Assembly: GCA_025093985.1 (NCBI GenBank) | Contig: JACAAK010000001.1 | Coordinates: forward strand, 496,001-560,000 | Direction: 5' to 3' | Origin: Calvatia gigantea | Lineage: Eukaryota > Basidiomycota > Agaricomycetes > Agaricales > Lycoperdaceae | Length of the DNA stretch: 64,000 bases | In this document: positions 33,001-45,379 of the stretch, piece by piece | How the letters are laid out: each line of letters opens with the position of its first letter | Position numbering within the stretch: position 1 is the first letter of the stretch | Notes under the pieces: generated by a model | What the model saw: the letters and a program-made list of their open reading frames with translations, nothing else | The model's database searches: none | Told to the model about the DNA's origin: nothing | Made by a program: the position numbers and the translations under genes

Positions 33001-33982
33001 TGAAAACTCTACTGCATTAAACACAGTGCCATGTCGCAACTTTGCGCCGTCCGCCATCGCATCTCGTTCGGAGAACGTAAGAGGTGATGTTAACCTCCGG
33101 GTGTCCCAAACTGATATCATGTTGTCACCGATGGAGGCTACGCGATGCTGATCGAAAGGATCAGTGGCAAGAGCTTGGATCTTCCCGGCGACGCTCAGCA
33201 CGTTCGGGGCCTGGCTCCTGAGGTCAAACAGCCGAAGCCACCGGTAGGAAATCCCAGCAAGCACAAGCTGGTTGGATTTAGGGAGAAAGGTGAGGCAGGA
33301 AACGACCTCTTGGGGAGCGTATTGTTGGAGTATCCGGGGATCATGACGAGGATTGGTTTCGCCACGGGGAACCGACGGGTGGGGTCGCCCAGGACCAACC
33401 AAGGATGGGAGGTCTTGAGGTGAGTTTACCGGGTCAAAGGAGAGGAGTGGAATACTGGATGTGATGTCCCAAATCACAAGACTGCAATCGCTGCGCACCT
33501 TGTCCAGGCCCACAGCGAGGTAGTTGGGGTCTTCTGTGCAAAATGCCACTGAATTGCATGAACGCGAATTGCGGACGAACAACGATACGGAAGGCCCACT
33601 CATGAGCTTGTCCCCCCTTGTCTGCTTTGCTGCTTCGAGCCTGATGAGATCTACTCTTCCCGAGTTGACTCCAACTGCAACAAGGTCATCGAGGTTCGGA
33701 TCTGGCGACCACGCAAAACACTAGATCAGAAAGAAATTAGCACTGCTGAAGTCCTAGGAGCATATAGATAAACGGGCGGCCGCCATGTACGGCTGGGGAA
33801 AAGGACACGAAGTTGAAGCGGGGACACACCTTCATATACTGTAAATCCTGCTGCGACGTGACATGTCTGATCCTTGGATGTTCTCTTGCCCATTCGTACA
33901 GCGTGATTTGCGAGCCTCCTCCAACCACGAATTTGTTTTCCTGGCGTGGATGCCACAACAAACGTTTCTCAGGTAAAACCAT
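30059..33982 (-). CDS. MIOS/Sea4-type GATOR2 (SEACAT) subunit, with an apparent 1-nt deletion
   Basis: WD-repeat subunit of GATOR2, which relays amino-acid sufficiency to TORC1 at the vacuole. Eight exons are inferred: 33982-33830, 33720-31904, 31844-31754, 31700-31313, 31255-31161, 31109-30445, 30380-30263 and 30210-30059. The total is about 1,159 residues. The N-terminal propeller has LLWHPRQENKFVVGG, MKCFAWSPDPN and LAVGLDKVRSDCSLVIWDI. The central alpha-solenoid has MKLCGWSLKEDELSAA and NIDGLIVTGLTHRGMDILQ. The C-terminal zinc domain has CNYCNKP, CSNCQRALPKCSVC, CQTCRHGGHASH and CPVADCDCRC, as in animal MIOS. Exon 2 changes frame at 32799/32800. The decayed copy at 47.83 kb has one extra base at this point and stays in frame. 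A sequencing error or a recent mutation is likelier than a 32-nt intron. Confidence 0.9.
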
Positions 33983-35014
33983 TGTGTAACGCGAAATATG
34001 AAATGTTGGACTTCAAGCTTCAAACTTCCGGCCCCCGTTACAAGTGCGATTGACGTTGTTGCTTATTTAATGCCCCAGCATCAGCGATAGAAGTAGTTCG
34101 TAGTGCGTTCTGTACTATGAAATCATCTGTCATGAGCTACAGGACCATAAGGATAAGGTAACTTACGCGCTTCGTTGTCGAAAGATACCCCATGCTGAAT
34201 CAAGCCGCTTATTGATATCTGTGTATTCTGTCACCTGCATAAGGCAACTCCGGGCCCAATCAACGTTGATCAACCTGTGTCCGGCAATTTAGACGGAATC
34301 CTACATGGTCCACCAATTCTTGCTTGAGACAAATATTCGCTACCCTCCTCCCAATCTTTTGATCTTCGAGCAAACTATGGTGGAGAGTACATAATACTCA
34401 CTTGGCTGTATTTGACACGTGGTGCTAACTAAATTCAATATCCGTTCAAGATCTACTTACTTCATTGCAATGGAATATAATTGAAGTAACCCTATCAAAA
34501 CTCTAGATTAATCCCTCTCGCCCAGTAGATAATTAGATTCTAGGAGCCAGGCCACGAGCCAATGCATTGGGGATACTGGAATAAGGGAATCTCCCCGTGG
34601 GTACTCAGAAGCTACACATCGAGCTAGTGAGCCTCGAGCGGTCTGAATCATCAGAAACCTTTTACATACTATCGTTAGTCACAAGTTGGCCACTTTTCAG
34701 ATGTTTGGGCTCTCGTTCCTTCCACATTTCTCATCCTGTACTGATACGTTTAACATATGTGTAAAAATGTCTTCTTTAAAGCTTTATGAAATTTTTACAA
34801 TTTTACTTTGAGTAACAACTGTTGGAGTAGCAAACTCGGGCTGAGGCCGAGTGGCACGGGTCATGGCGTTGACCGCTGGATCGCGTCCCTTAGTCGTTCT
34901 TTTATTCTTATTATCCATGGCCACTTTTTCTATTATTTCCCTCATCTATTGTCTATGACTATCTTTGACCGTCCATCGTAGTATAAGTAAGCCACAATAT
35001 TCAGCTGTCACCTC
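33983..35014. other. upstream region of the MIOS gene, no gene seen
   Basis: Contains the MIOS promoter. 33990-34660 matches 49110-49780 in the duplicated block. It is AT-rich around 34430-34800. No coding frame of note. Confidence 0.45.
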
Positions 35015-35179
35015 AGTTCTCGCACGTATCTCGAGCAACTGAGGTGAGTATACTATGTGTTGTTCCTATCTTATCTCACTGATTATTCCGTAGTTTATCT
35101 TACTGTATTCTTTCAGGTAATGAATACTAGTTCTCGCACGTATCTCGAGCAACTGAGTTTATCTTACTGTATTCTTTCA
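35015..35179 (+). repeat. 51-nt direct repeat whose second copy lacks an intron-like 50 nt
   Basis: The first copy is 35015-35043 (29 nt), then a 50-nt segment 35044-35093 beginning GTGAGT and ending CCGTAG with CTGAT inside, then 35094-35115 (22 nt). The second copy, 35129-35157 joined directly to 35158-35179, has the same 29 and 22 nt with nothing between them. The two copies are separated by 13 nt. The missing piece has donor, branch-point-like and acceptor features of the introns in this window. There is no convincing protein frame, so the host transcript is unknown. It could be an untranslated leader or a noncoding RNA. Confidence 0.75.
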
Positions 35180-35824
35180 ACAACACTGCTGGGGCCGTTC
35201 CAGTGAGGGCTAGTCAAATGTTCACAAGATGGCCACCTGTTTGTCACGGATTTGTCACATCAGATTTTGATGGCTCCCTACACTTTAGCGCAGCCTGTAC
35301 ATCGTCGGAGCTCCAATCCATGCTGTTGTCACGCATTCATGCTTGGCCACCAATGTTTCCTGTATATTGCAAGCCCTACTGAAGGGGGGGAACTGGAAAT
35401 GCATACATAGCTTCCTTAGTATTGTTGTAACGCACTCAAGAAGTTTCACTTTGAAAGAATAACGGGATCAGCAAAAATCTCGGAATCAAGTGGCTGAAGG
35501 ACAATGAAACCAGCTCGCATTGCCAGTTGTTATTTTTTTTGTGGCAGCAGTACAATAATTTCTTAAGATATTTTTGCACAACCATGTCCGCATATAAAAG
35601 AGCTATTCCATTGTCGGATTTGGTGAGGGTACGTTCAGTACAGAGTGAGATATCGCGGGGTCCGACCGCTGGCCAACTTGTGACTAATCTTAGTACGCAT
35701 TTGGAAAATCAATACGATATCAATATGACCAACGTCACACTGGCTCTTTGGTGTGTGACCTCGATGTGACGAGGGATAGGTCAATTGATCTAACGGATCG
35801 CTCGCATTTCACGACCTGCACACC
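35180..35824. other. upstream region of NACHT gene 1
   Basis: No coding frame is supported. It probably contains the promoter. I see no strong TATA box within 100 bp of the ATG. Confidence 0.4.
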
Positions 35825-38259
35825 ATGCTCTTCGACTCATTCTTCAGTCCCCTCGTTGGCCGTTTTAAGCGTTCTGGACGCAGGACTTCTGGAAAACTCG
35901 CGGCATCCGACAGAACAAGAGCAGGTCAGTTCCCATTACATGACCCTGACTGGTCTTGACTGACTGGATGTGGCTTCCAGGCCCGCAGGAACTAACCAAC
36001 GATCAGCACGTAGCTGGTTTCTTCAACAACAGCATGCATTTTAATATCGACAACCCAATGTTAATTGGACATCAGAACCAGATCGTTAGTAACTTTGCAT
36101 CAGGAACGACAGGTGGGCACTTCTTGTTGTTACCATTACCTCCAACCGAACATAACTCCGACCTCAGTGCTTGAGCACCTTGCACCATACACCAACCTTG
36201 ATGCAGTAATGGATTCCAGCGCTCGATTCCCACCTCCGCTATGCCACCCGGGAACCCGTGTCCAGATCAGGAAAAGATTGGAGCACTGGGTGTCCGACCC
36301 CGGACGACATTGGAAGATAATATGGCTCAATGGCCCTGCTGGCATCGGGAAATCTGCAATTGCTCAGACCTTTGCCGAGTATTGTTCTGAACAGGGGTGT
36401 CTTGGGGCTACTTTCTTTTTCTCCTTGCTGAACGATCGTACCGACCCCGACTGCGTCGTCCCCACTCTTGCATATCAGTTGGCCATTGCCTACCCCCAAT
36501 ACAAATTCCTTCTGACCCATCAACTAGCTCACGAGCCAGAATTGCTACAGAAGGCAAGGCGCACACAATTCAAGAAACTCATTGTCGAACCTTTCTCGCA
36601 GCTGCAGGTTCAGGGACACCAAAATGCCCGGGGACCATTTCTCATTATTTTGGATGGGTTAGACGAGTGTGATGGAGAGCATGCCCAATGCGAGATCGTC
36701 GAAATGATTAGTGAAACGGTCCGGCTGAAAGAGGATCTTCCGTTCTTATGGTTGATCTGCAGCCGACCAGAACCACACCTCAAGCATATCTTCTCGAGGG
36801 CAGACTACCGCATCAACTGCGCTCGTGAGGAACTCGCTTTAGATGTGGAATCACGCGACGATGTCGACTTATACCTACGGGACGGGTTCACAAAAATCCG
36901 GGACAAGTTTTCTCTCACTACGACTTCGTCATGGCCATCCGAAGAAAATTTCGCCAGAATTTCGCATACTGCCTCCGGTTTTATGGCATTCGCCTCGTCC
37001 GCGCTCAAATACGTTGGCGATTCGGCGTATAACGACCCGATGGCGCGGCTCGACGCACTCCTAATCTTCCTAAAAGGCATAGATGGGTTCGGAGTCAAGA
37101 ATCCTCTAGCGGCACTTGATTTCCTTTACACCCGGGTCCTCACCGAAGTACCTAACGGTGTCCTCCCAGTGACCAGGAAGATACTGTCCTATATCATCCA
37201 TACCTCGAGTGGGTGGAACGACAGTCCTCCGCTCTCTGCTCAATCACTGTGTAATTTTCTTCACATCGAAAAACACATGTTCTACGCCGCTTTGCAAAGA
37301 CTGCATTCTGTGGTCAATGTACCTCCACCTGAAGAGGCTTCTCAAGCAGCTCCGTGCTTTTATCATGCATCCTTCAAACACTATCTTTGCGACGCTACCC
37401 GCTCAGGCAAACACAACATCGACCAACAAAACGCGGCCCTCGATCATGCGAAATCGTGCCTCTTCTGGTACAAGGCCGATCTATCGCTCTTCCATACGAC
37501 TGATGGTGAGTTCGGAGTAGGGGGGAAAATTTTATAACCAAAGCCTCACTATATCTTAGGACTTGAGTTCAACAAATTACACGATCACGAGATTCTACCC
37601 GACCTAACATGGGTTTCAGTCAACGACGAAGAAAAAATTTCCCGTGAAATAGCACGACTTGCCGAAACGACCTGTTGGTTCGCATGCAGCGCGGTAGATG
37701 AATGGGATGAAGGTCTTCTCTCCCAAATCCAAAACTTCGACTTCAGATACATCCGCACAGACAAGCTTGGGGATTCTTGGTGGAATTTTGTGAACCGGTT
37801 ATGGAAAACAGTAAGTCATTGGTACTCCTCCGTCTCAATTACTGGACTGATGTACCTTGACCCAGGACCCTTCCAGCGGCATCGTGCGGACGGAGCCGTG
37901 CAGTGAGGTAGATCTTCAACTGGTGGAATATACGAAATCCATGACAAACTCCGAAGCACCCATCAAGCCTGCTACCTTTCCGCTCCAATTTGTACGTTGA
38001 CCCCTTTGCTTTCTACGCAATTATTTTCTCAAGTTATCAAAAGCGCTACGACTCTCAGATCGGAGAATATTTTTTAATCGGATACGGTCTCAAAGCCGTC
38101 ATATGCTTGTTTTCTGCCTGTCGCACGAAGTTCCGGGTAGATATTTTGAACTATGACGAGGCTCCCTCAGAGGAACGGATTGGCGCGTATCACGATTGGC
38201 TGGATGATGTGAAGTGGCCGAGAAACGGCAATCAAGAAGGCCCAGAGAGTGTTGCATAG
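35825..38259 (+). CDS. NACHT-domain NLR-like protein 1
   Basis: Six exons: 35825-35924, 35981-36112, 36168-37505, 37560-37810, 37866-37991 and 38044-38259. The frame totals 720 aa. A short basic N-terminus (MLFDSFFSPLVGRFKRSGR) comes first. Exon 2 encodes a separate module with GFFNNSMHFNIDNPMLIG. The NACHT domain follows in exon 3, with Walker A GPAGIGKSA, Walker B FLIILDGLDECDG and LWLICSRPEPHL for sensor 1. A winged-helix-like region follows (ILSYIIHTSSG, FYHASFKHYLCDATRSG). The C-terminal ~200 residues, from about WVSVNDEEKI onward, carry no WD, ankyrin or TPR repeats. In fungi such STAND NTPases act in nonself recognition and regulated cell death; that role is inferred here. The next gene is a tandem paralogue with the same intron phases. 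Confidence 0.88.
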
Positions 38260-38974
38260 TCAGGGCTTAAACCAAGATGTACTAAGAGTAGAACTGGTGC
38301 TTTGGCGAAACTTGAAGATTGCGTTTATAGATTTTAACGTATCGGAAACCCCATTCATGTATTTTCCTGTCTTCAAAGCTCCAACTCTGAGGTTTTGTGC
38401 GTAAACTATTTTTCTTGTGTCGCTGCGCGGACTTTCAACCAAGGTCTGAGGCAAGTCTGAGGCCTGATACATCACAAAATGAGTGAATTGTTCTCGGCAT
38501 ACGTCGAGATAGTAGGTTGATAAATTCCGCTCTTCGTCCGAGCTACAGCTCGTCTTACATATGTCTTCTGCTTACTGGTTTATCTAATAAGTTCTAATAA
38601 ATTCTTCGGTCACAGCAAATGACGATTGAGATAAATGATCAGAAACAAGATAGTAAGTCGATAAAACAATGCTGGAGCACTGACAAGCCAAAGCGCTTGC
38701 TTCGGAATGGTGAGCTGCCTTGCCTTTTGTGTTAGCGTCCCCCGGCTCGCTGGTCACCCAGCGAGACGTTGAGCCGTTGGCGACCCGTTTGACTCTCGAG
38801 ACAATCCGCTTCGCGAGCAGAAGCCGAGGGAATGCCCGAAGTTGGAACTCAGCGCAGGCGCTGATACATATGTAATGATTAATGATTAGTAATCGGTGAC
38901 CCCCATCATTTGGTCACCCTCGATCACACTATATCGTCTCCTCCGCTTCACAGCCACCAAACAACATTGTTACC
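38260..38974. other. spacer between the NACHT paralogues
   Basis: No gene. It contains a GC-rich inverted-repeat patch (around 38745-38775, GGCTCGCTGGTCACCCAGCG-like) and the presumed promoter of NACHT gene 2. A GGTGACC/GGTCACC pair lies at about 38895-38917. Confidence 0.4.
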
Positions 38975-41439
38975 ATGTCTAGAGGCTCGTTCCTTTACGC
39001 CTTAGTTTTTTGCCTCAAACGCCCCGGACGTCCTAAAACCAACCAACACTCTTTGGAACCTAATGACGCGAAATCAGGTAACACCAATTGCAGTATTGAG
39101 GATATGCATTGAACTATTGGCGTTTATTCAGGTCCGCACCAGCCAAAACCGACGAGCAACCAACCTGCGCCTGGTTTCTTCAACCAGGCGGAAAACTTCG
39201 GTATCTACAAATCAACGCTGATTGAAAATCGGGGTCAAATTATCAACAATACTGTACTGGGAAAACCAGGTGGGCGGACCATGACCATGATCGCAACGAA
39301 GGGAAGTTAATTCCAGACTTAGTGCTGGAGCGTCTCGCACCTTGTACCAATCTCGACGTTGCGGACGACCCTGTCGCCCGACTCCCGCCTTCGACGTGTC
39401 ATCCTCAAACTCGTCTACAAATCAGGAGTGACCTGGCGGAATGGGTGTCCGGCCCCGGACGAGAATGGAAACTGACATGGCTACATGGCCCCGCCGGCAC
39501 CGGGAAGTCTGCAGTAGCCCAAGCTTTTGCTGAGCAGTGTTCCCAGTCGGGCCATCTCGTCGCTTCGTTCTTCTCCCGGCCCAACCACCACAACGATCCT
39601 AATTCCGTTATTCCCACTCTTACGTATCAGCTCGCCCAATCCCTCCCTGGCTACAACTCTATCCTGAACGACCAATTCGCCAACGACCCCCTGCTATTAC
39701 GGAGGGCGCTACGCATACAACTGAAGAAGCTCATAGTCGAGCCGTTTTCGCGGCTACATTCCCAGGGACATCTTAGGGTCCAGAAGCCTTTTCTTATCAT
39801 CATTGACGGATTAGACGAGTGCGAAGGGGAGGATACGCAGAGCGAAATCGCAGAAATGATCTGTGAAGCCGTTCAACAAAAACAAGATCTCCCTCTCCTA
39901 TGGTTGATCTGCAGTAGGGCGGAACCGCATCTCAACTACATATTCTCGAGGTCACATCCCACTCCCTATTGCCATGGATTAGAACTCCTCGTAGACGCGC
40001 GGTCAAGAGCGGACGTTGATCTATATTTATATGATGGCTTTGCGAGAATAAAGGAAAAATTGTCCGACGTTACAACTTCTACATGGCCCTCGAAGGAACA
40101 GTTCACCGAACTCTCGCTTACAGCCTCTGGTCTTTTCATTTTTGCCTCAACGGCGCTCAAATATATTGGTGATCCTAAGCACGCCGCCCCGATGGATCGG
40201 CTGGAGGCACTCTTGTCGTTTCTAAGGGGCACAAAACGAGACGGAGTCAAAAATCCTTTGGAGGCTGTTGACCTCCTCTACACCAAGATTCTTGATGGGG
40301 TACCCGAGGAATTCCTCTCTGTAGCCGGGCGAATACTCTCCTACTTTATCTATCTATCCGGTGATTTGATGGGCCAGCGACTATCTTCCGTTCAAGGACT
40401 CTGCAATTTCTTCTCCATCGACAAAGGCACCTTCTACGGGGCTTTACGGAGGCTCCGTTCTGTGATCGACTTGCCCCCACCCGAACTAGCTTCCACGAAG
40501 AGGCTGCGCTTTTATCATTCATCGTTCGAGGGTTACCTTTGCAGCGCTAAGCACCCGAGCAGGTTCGTGCTCGACAAGAAGGAAAGCATATTTCTCGCTT
40601 TTGCAAAATCTTGTCTCTCGTGGTATGGGATTGATCTAGCGCTCTTCCAAACCAGCGGTGGTGAGTTTGCGACAGCAACATCAATGACGGGATCCTTACC
40701 AGACCCCAGGGCTGGAGCTCAATAGATTACATGACCATGGAATTCTGCCGGGCCTGAAGTGGGTTTCAGCTGAAAATAAACAAGAAATTTCTGGCGAAAT
40801 AGCACGGCTTGCCGAAACAAAGTGCTGGGCAGCCTGCAACATGGTAGACGAATGGGACGAAGATCTTCTTTCTCTGATTCAGGAATTTGATTTCCGATAC
40901 ATCCGGACAGACCACCTCGACCATGACTGGCGCCGTTTTGTGAACAAGTTATGGGAAGTGGTAAATATTGAGTCACCGATAAGCTGTTCTTCCATGCTCA
41001 TAGCGTCCCCGGCATGCAGGCTTCTTCCAGCGGCATCATCCGTACAGAACCGGGTAATGAGGTGGACTTCCAACTACTGGAATATGTCAGAGCTGTGACA
41101 AATTCCGGAGGGCCCATTAGGCCTGCCACATTTCCACTAAAACCTGTGCGTCGATTCTGCCTCTTCCTTCGCATGCAAATAGTTTCTCAGGTTACACAAA
41201 AGCGCCGTGACTCGCGGTTGAGTGAATATTTTCTAATTGGAAATAGTTCGAAGGCCAGCTTGTGTCTGCTCTCCTTCGCTCGTGCAAAATTCCGGGTGGA
41301 TATATTGAATTGCGACCAGGGATTCTCAGAGAAGCGGCTCGATGCCTACCGTGGATGGCTAGCGGATATAGGATGGTTTGTGGTAGACAACAGTGAAGAA
41401 AGAGAAATAGAGGAAGAACGCAGGATGATGGATGGTTAG
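38975..41439 (+). CDS. NACHT-domain NLR-like protein 2
   Basis: Six exons: 38975-39077, 39132-39269, 39317-40660, 40710-40960, 41020-41145 and 41191-41439. The product is 736 aa. Exons 4 and 5 (251 and 126 nt) have the same lengths as in NACHT gene 1. The N-terminus is MSRGSFLYALVFCLKRPGR. The exon 2 module has GFFNQAENFGIYKSTLIE and QIINNTVLG. NACHT motifs are Walker A GPAGTGKSA and Walker B FLIIIDGLDECEG, followed by LWLICSRAEPHL. The C-terminal region ends AYRGWLADIGWFV and an acidic/basic tail. No repeat domain follows, as in paralogue 1. The last intron (45 nt, 41146-41190) is in phase and can be read through. The pair is a local tandem duplication, still intact in both copies, which suggests both are used. 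Confidence 0.88.
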
Positions 41440-41801
41440 TACAGAAGAAATATGATATGCGCACAACCTGGGTGCGCCCGATCTTGCGCTCTCCCCCGAC
41501 AGGTCGGAACTGGGCTTCGCTAAATGCAACCATGCTGGATGTGCTATCGTCATAGCTGTCACACTCGTGGCCCACGAATACGCGGTGTAGAAGTTGATTT
41601 GATAAAAGGCGATGGAATGCAGAGATGGGGGTTTGTGCATTGTTTAACTCCAATATCACTCGGCTACAGTCATAGATCACATAATGCAGAATTGTAATCA
41701 ACGTAAACGTAAAATCACTTGATAGTCTCCCGTCGCAAAACAAGTCGCCGATAAACAGATACCACGACCGTTGAAGCTGAAGCGCTGGTGGACATCAACC
41801 G

Positions 41802-42924
41802 TCAGGCGGGTACACTCACACCCGATGCGTTATAGGAGGAAATCTGAGAAAGAACTGTCGTCATCGACGGTCTCTGAGACGGCGTATAATCCCAACAATG
41901 CTCGAGCAGGGCCCAAACTCCGTCGTCGGCCATCGCGCCGCCCAGAGGTCGAAGTGGGATGTACCCTCGCTCCATTGCAAGCACAACAGTTGCCTCCCGA
42001 GCATAATTCTGGAACGGGTGATGGCCCGTGTACACCTGTACTCACAACGTCAGTGAGTTGGGGGATGTCTGGAAAGAACTGTCTGACCTCCAGGACGGTC
42101 ATTGCAAAACTCCAAACATCACATGCGGGCGTGTGTGGTTGGTTGTTGAGGACCTTTTCGGGAGCCATCCAACGTACTTCGTATCCGAGTTGCTCGGGGG
42201 TTGATAGGACTTGATGAATGCCGATATCGGAGAGGTAAGCGGTCCCGTTTCCATCGACTAAGATATTAGACTTCCATCATTTGAGAAGTCGTGAATGATA
42301 CAAAGCCGATAATGTACTCACCCCCTTCACGTTTCCGTGGATGACCGGGAGATCCTGGCCATGCATGTACTCTATTGCAACGGCAATGTGGTTCATCTTG
42401 TCCGATGAGTGGTAAGTAGATTTTCCAGAGAAGGTAAAGGTCAACCTACCAACATCACCTTGTCAGCTTTCGGGTTTGTTTGGATATAATCCATAACATT
42501 CCAAACCATGTACGGGGTGACAAGCATGGGGAAGGCACTTTCCGAATTAGGTGGGAATAGCCCGAGAAAAACTTGAATGTTCGGATGAGAAACGACCTTC
42601 TCCCATTCTTTCAACGCGGATTCGAGCTAATGGGGTTCATTGAGCCATACGAATCCCCAAAAAGCCGGATTTTCGCCTTACCCGCCGTTCAGAGAATCTA
42701 AACCTCCCGTGGGGTCTAAACCGTTTGACAGAAATACGATTGTCTGCTAGTATTCCTTGGCCGACGTCCGAGTAGCGGGAAGCACCAAACCACTGCAGAG
42801 CAGGTCTATAAACGGGTTGAAGTGGGGAACAGAAGTCATCTGATGGTAGGATATTACGGTGCATCATGCTAGCAATAGAGGCGGTCAAAAGGTGTTGTTG
42901 AGCGGAGGAAGCGACGGCAGGCAA
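41802..42924 (-). CDS. TKL-like pseudokinase C
   Basis: Five exons on the minus strand from ATG 42924 (MPAVASSAQQHLLTASIAS), all in frame. WFGASRYSDVGQGILADNRI shows a degenerate glycine loop. SVKRFRPHG has the beta-3 Lys and LESALKEWEKV the alpha-C region. Then come MLVTPYMVWNVMDYI and the catalytic loop HGNVKG with Asn where the catalytic Asp should be. NILVDGNGTAYLSDIGI keeps the metal-binding Asp. The end has VRWMAPEKVL, CDVWSFAMTVLE and, in the last exon, MYTGHHPFQNYAREATVVLA to RPSMTTVLSQI. The domain is complete at about 300 aa, with nothing attached. It can probably bind nucleotide but is predicted inactive or weak as a kinase. It is convergent with NACHT gene 2, whose stop is 362 bp away. 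Confidence 0.8.
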
Positions 42925-45309
42925 GGGTTTATTTATGGGTTTTTTAAAAGCGGGATAGGGCTGATGGGCTAAATGCTGCGCACGAAGAATGTTCCTTGTT
43001 CAATCGAGAAAAAACCTGTGTCGATTCGGAGCGACCCCTCTTACTGCATAGCAAATGATGCCGTCGACCTCGGGTTGTCAGGAGGAAGTCTAGGAATAGT
43101 TCCCAATCAAGTAAACACGAGACGATGCAAGGGGAAAAGTCCCTGAGAGCTGCTGGGGAGTCGTTAACCTCTTCTTCATGAACAAATAGCACAACGATAA
43201 CATACGTTCTTTCCCGCCTCGACTCTTAGCTCCAAAAGTTAAATGTCTGAGTCCAAGCCAGGACCCGCCAGTTCTGAATTTAACCTCCTCCACCTTGTCA
43301 TTACCATCTTCCTAATAGTGTATTGGGGTTAGTCCAACAAGAATCATTTGTTACCATGAAACATTCATACCACCCAGCACTCCATCAATGCTCAGGCCCT
43401 ATTTCTTCATCGTTCTATACCCATGAATGAAAGCTCCTCGTTAATTGTAATATGTTCTATCTTTATGCCCCTTTCCTGACGCCGGTCGACGGGCGCAAAA
43501 GAATTACCAGGCATAGAAGGAACGGGCAACAAACCTGCAATCGCCTCCACTGTCGGATTGAAATATTGGTGTCTAGGAGTGCGAAGGGCAGGGGGTTAGC
43601 CTCAAGTAGAGGGCCCGTTAATGAACAACCCTAGAGCCGTTCGGCATTCTCACCTTAGCAAATATGCTAAGTACATGTATGTATCCCGGTACATCCCTAT
43701 CCTGCTTTCCAAAATTGTACGGTTGCTATCTTAAATGCTTCTTAGGACGAAATTGAGGGTGCAGAATATAATACCAAGGTAATTCAGGTCTATCGATCAT
43801 AGATAGAAATCATATAATCCCACCACCTGAAGTTGAGCGCTGAGCGCTAAGTACCGAGTTCCCAGGTGTCGCGGGATACAGTTAGATGCATATAACCATA
43901 TGGAGAACCACGACTTTAACCCAATTCGGGGACCGAGATAAGACTCAAGTCGCCGATCATTCGTATTTAATTGTCGAATGCTGAATGCTCCAAATGTATG
44001 TTCAACATTCAGTACTCAAGAGTCATGGAAATCCAAAGAGTAATCTCCGGAGTGCGGTCAGACCTCTTTCAAATGTGTGCCCTCATAGGGTTGAGGCCCA
44101 ATGTAAGCGCTGACATATCTTTGACAAGGGCGACACCTCCATGTGACATAAACCACCAGATCAGCAAAGGGAAGATTTACAGCTTCGGAGAGAGTTTTCA
44201 TTGTAAATCAGGATAATGATGAGGGAACATGTCGTTATGCCTTTGGGAGTGCGGGGCTCCTCCGAATCCGTGTCCCAACGCGGGAATAGATGGTGTCGTG
44301 TGGATGTTGGGGACAAAATTCCTTCCCGGTACCAAGATTCTAAATTGCAATTAAAATAGAGGAAACCTTTACTGAGCTCCCTCGTATATCGCAGGTTGGT
44401 AACCGGAGTTCTTGGCAGACCCTTCTGGTCTGCCCAATATGACGGTCGATGGCGGTGAATTTTCATTACGGAAATAACCTGAGCTTGTCGCCACATGGTG
44501 AGGCTGACCACAGGAATCTCCGAGGATTAGTGAGAAGCTCCCTTTTACTTGAATGTGGATGGGAGTCAATATGTCAGCCCTGGCCAGCGGCGGTGAGGCA
44601 GGCCGTATATTGAATGACCCAGAGTATCACGAGGTGAGATCACAATCCTGCAGTATGGTTAAGATAACAGAACCAGATTGGAACCATCCATCCAATGTGC
44701 CCGCAGAAGCACGCTCGGAATTAGCAAGTTTCGACAGGAAAGGCCCATCGGTTTCAAGCGAAATTTACCTTCAGCTCAACTTTCCATTTTGAGCTATCAC
44801 GTGAAAATGCGAGGTCTTTGAAATCATGACATGATGTTGTTATCCTTTCACGAAGGGTGAAAGATGGTGAAGGGCTATGTCGGGCTTCCGTAATGTAATA
44901 AATGCTACAATGATCCTTGCCAGAATTAGCGGTTCCCGTCGTGGGAGTCTCACGAAGATGATAGGTTACACCACCACAAAAGATGAACGCCCATAGGTAA
45001 GGCCTTGAGGGAGTCGCTGAGCCGACATTCCAGGAGAAATAACGGCAATTGGTAGGTGATAAGGGTGTTTCCATCAAGCTTATTCGGCCAAACAGGTGAG
45101 CGTTCGGGAGTATGATATGGATTCCCGATAACGTGGTGAGGAACCTAGACTAGCGTTCCGCTCCTGAATGTTCGTGTTTTTCCATCGTGGCTTTTCCCGT
45201 TGACAGTATATAGATATGTATCAGGGTGCCTCAAGAAATCTGTATGTGGCTCTTTTGTACAAAGGTCTTACGTTTCTTGCAAGTTGATCAGCCGATCTGC
45301 ACTTGGGCG
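42925..45309. other. gene-poor intergenic region
   Basis: Contains the promoter of pseudokinase C near 42925-43000. No frame above about 115 codons is convincing, and none shows a known motif. No repeat of note is seen before the duplicated block begins near 45310. Confidence 0.4.
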
Positions 45310-45379
45310 AGGTGGTACAATGTCAGTGATCCACCGGCTAAAAAATATCGTTTCTACGAGATTTTAATTTATATTGTCC

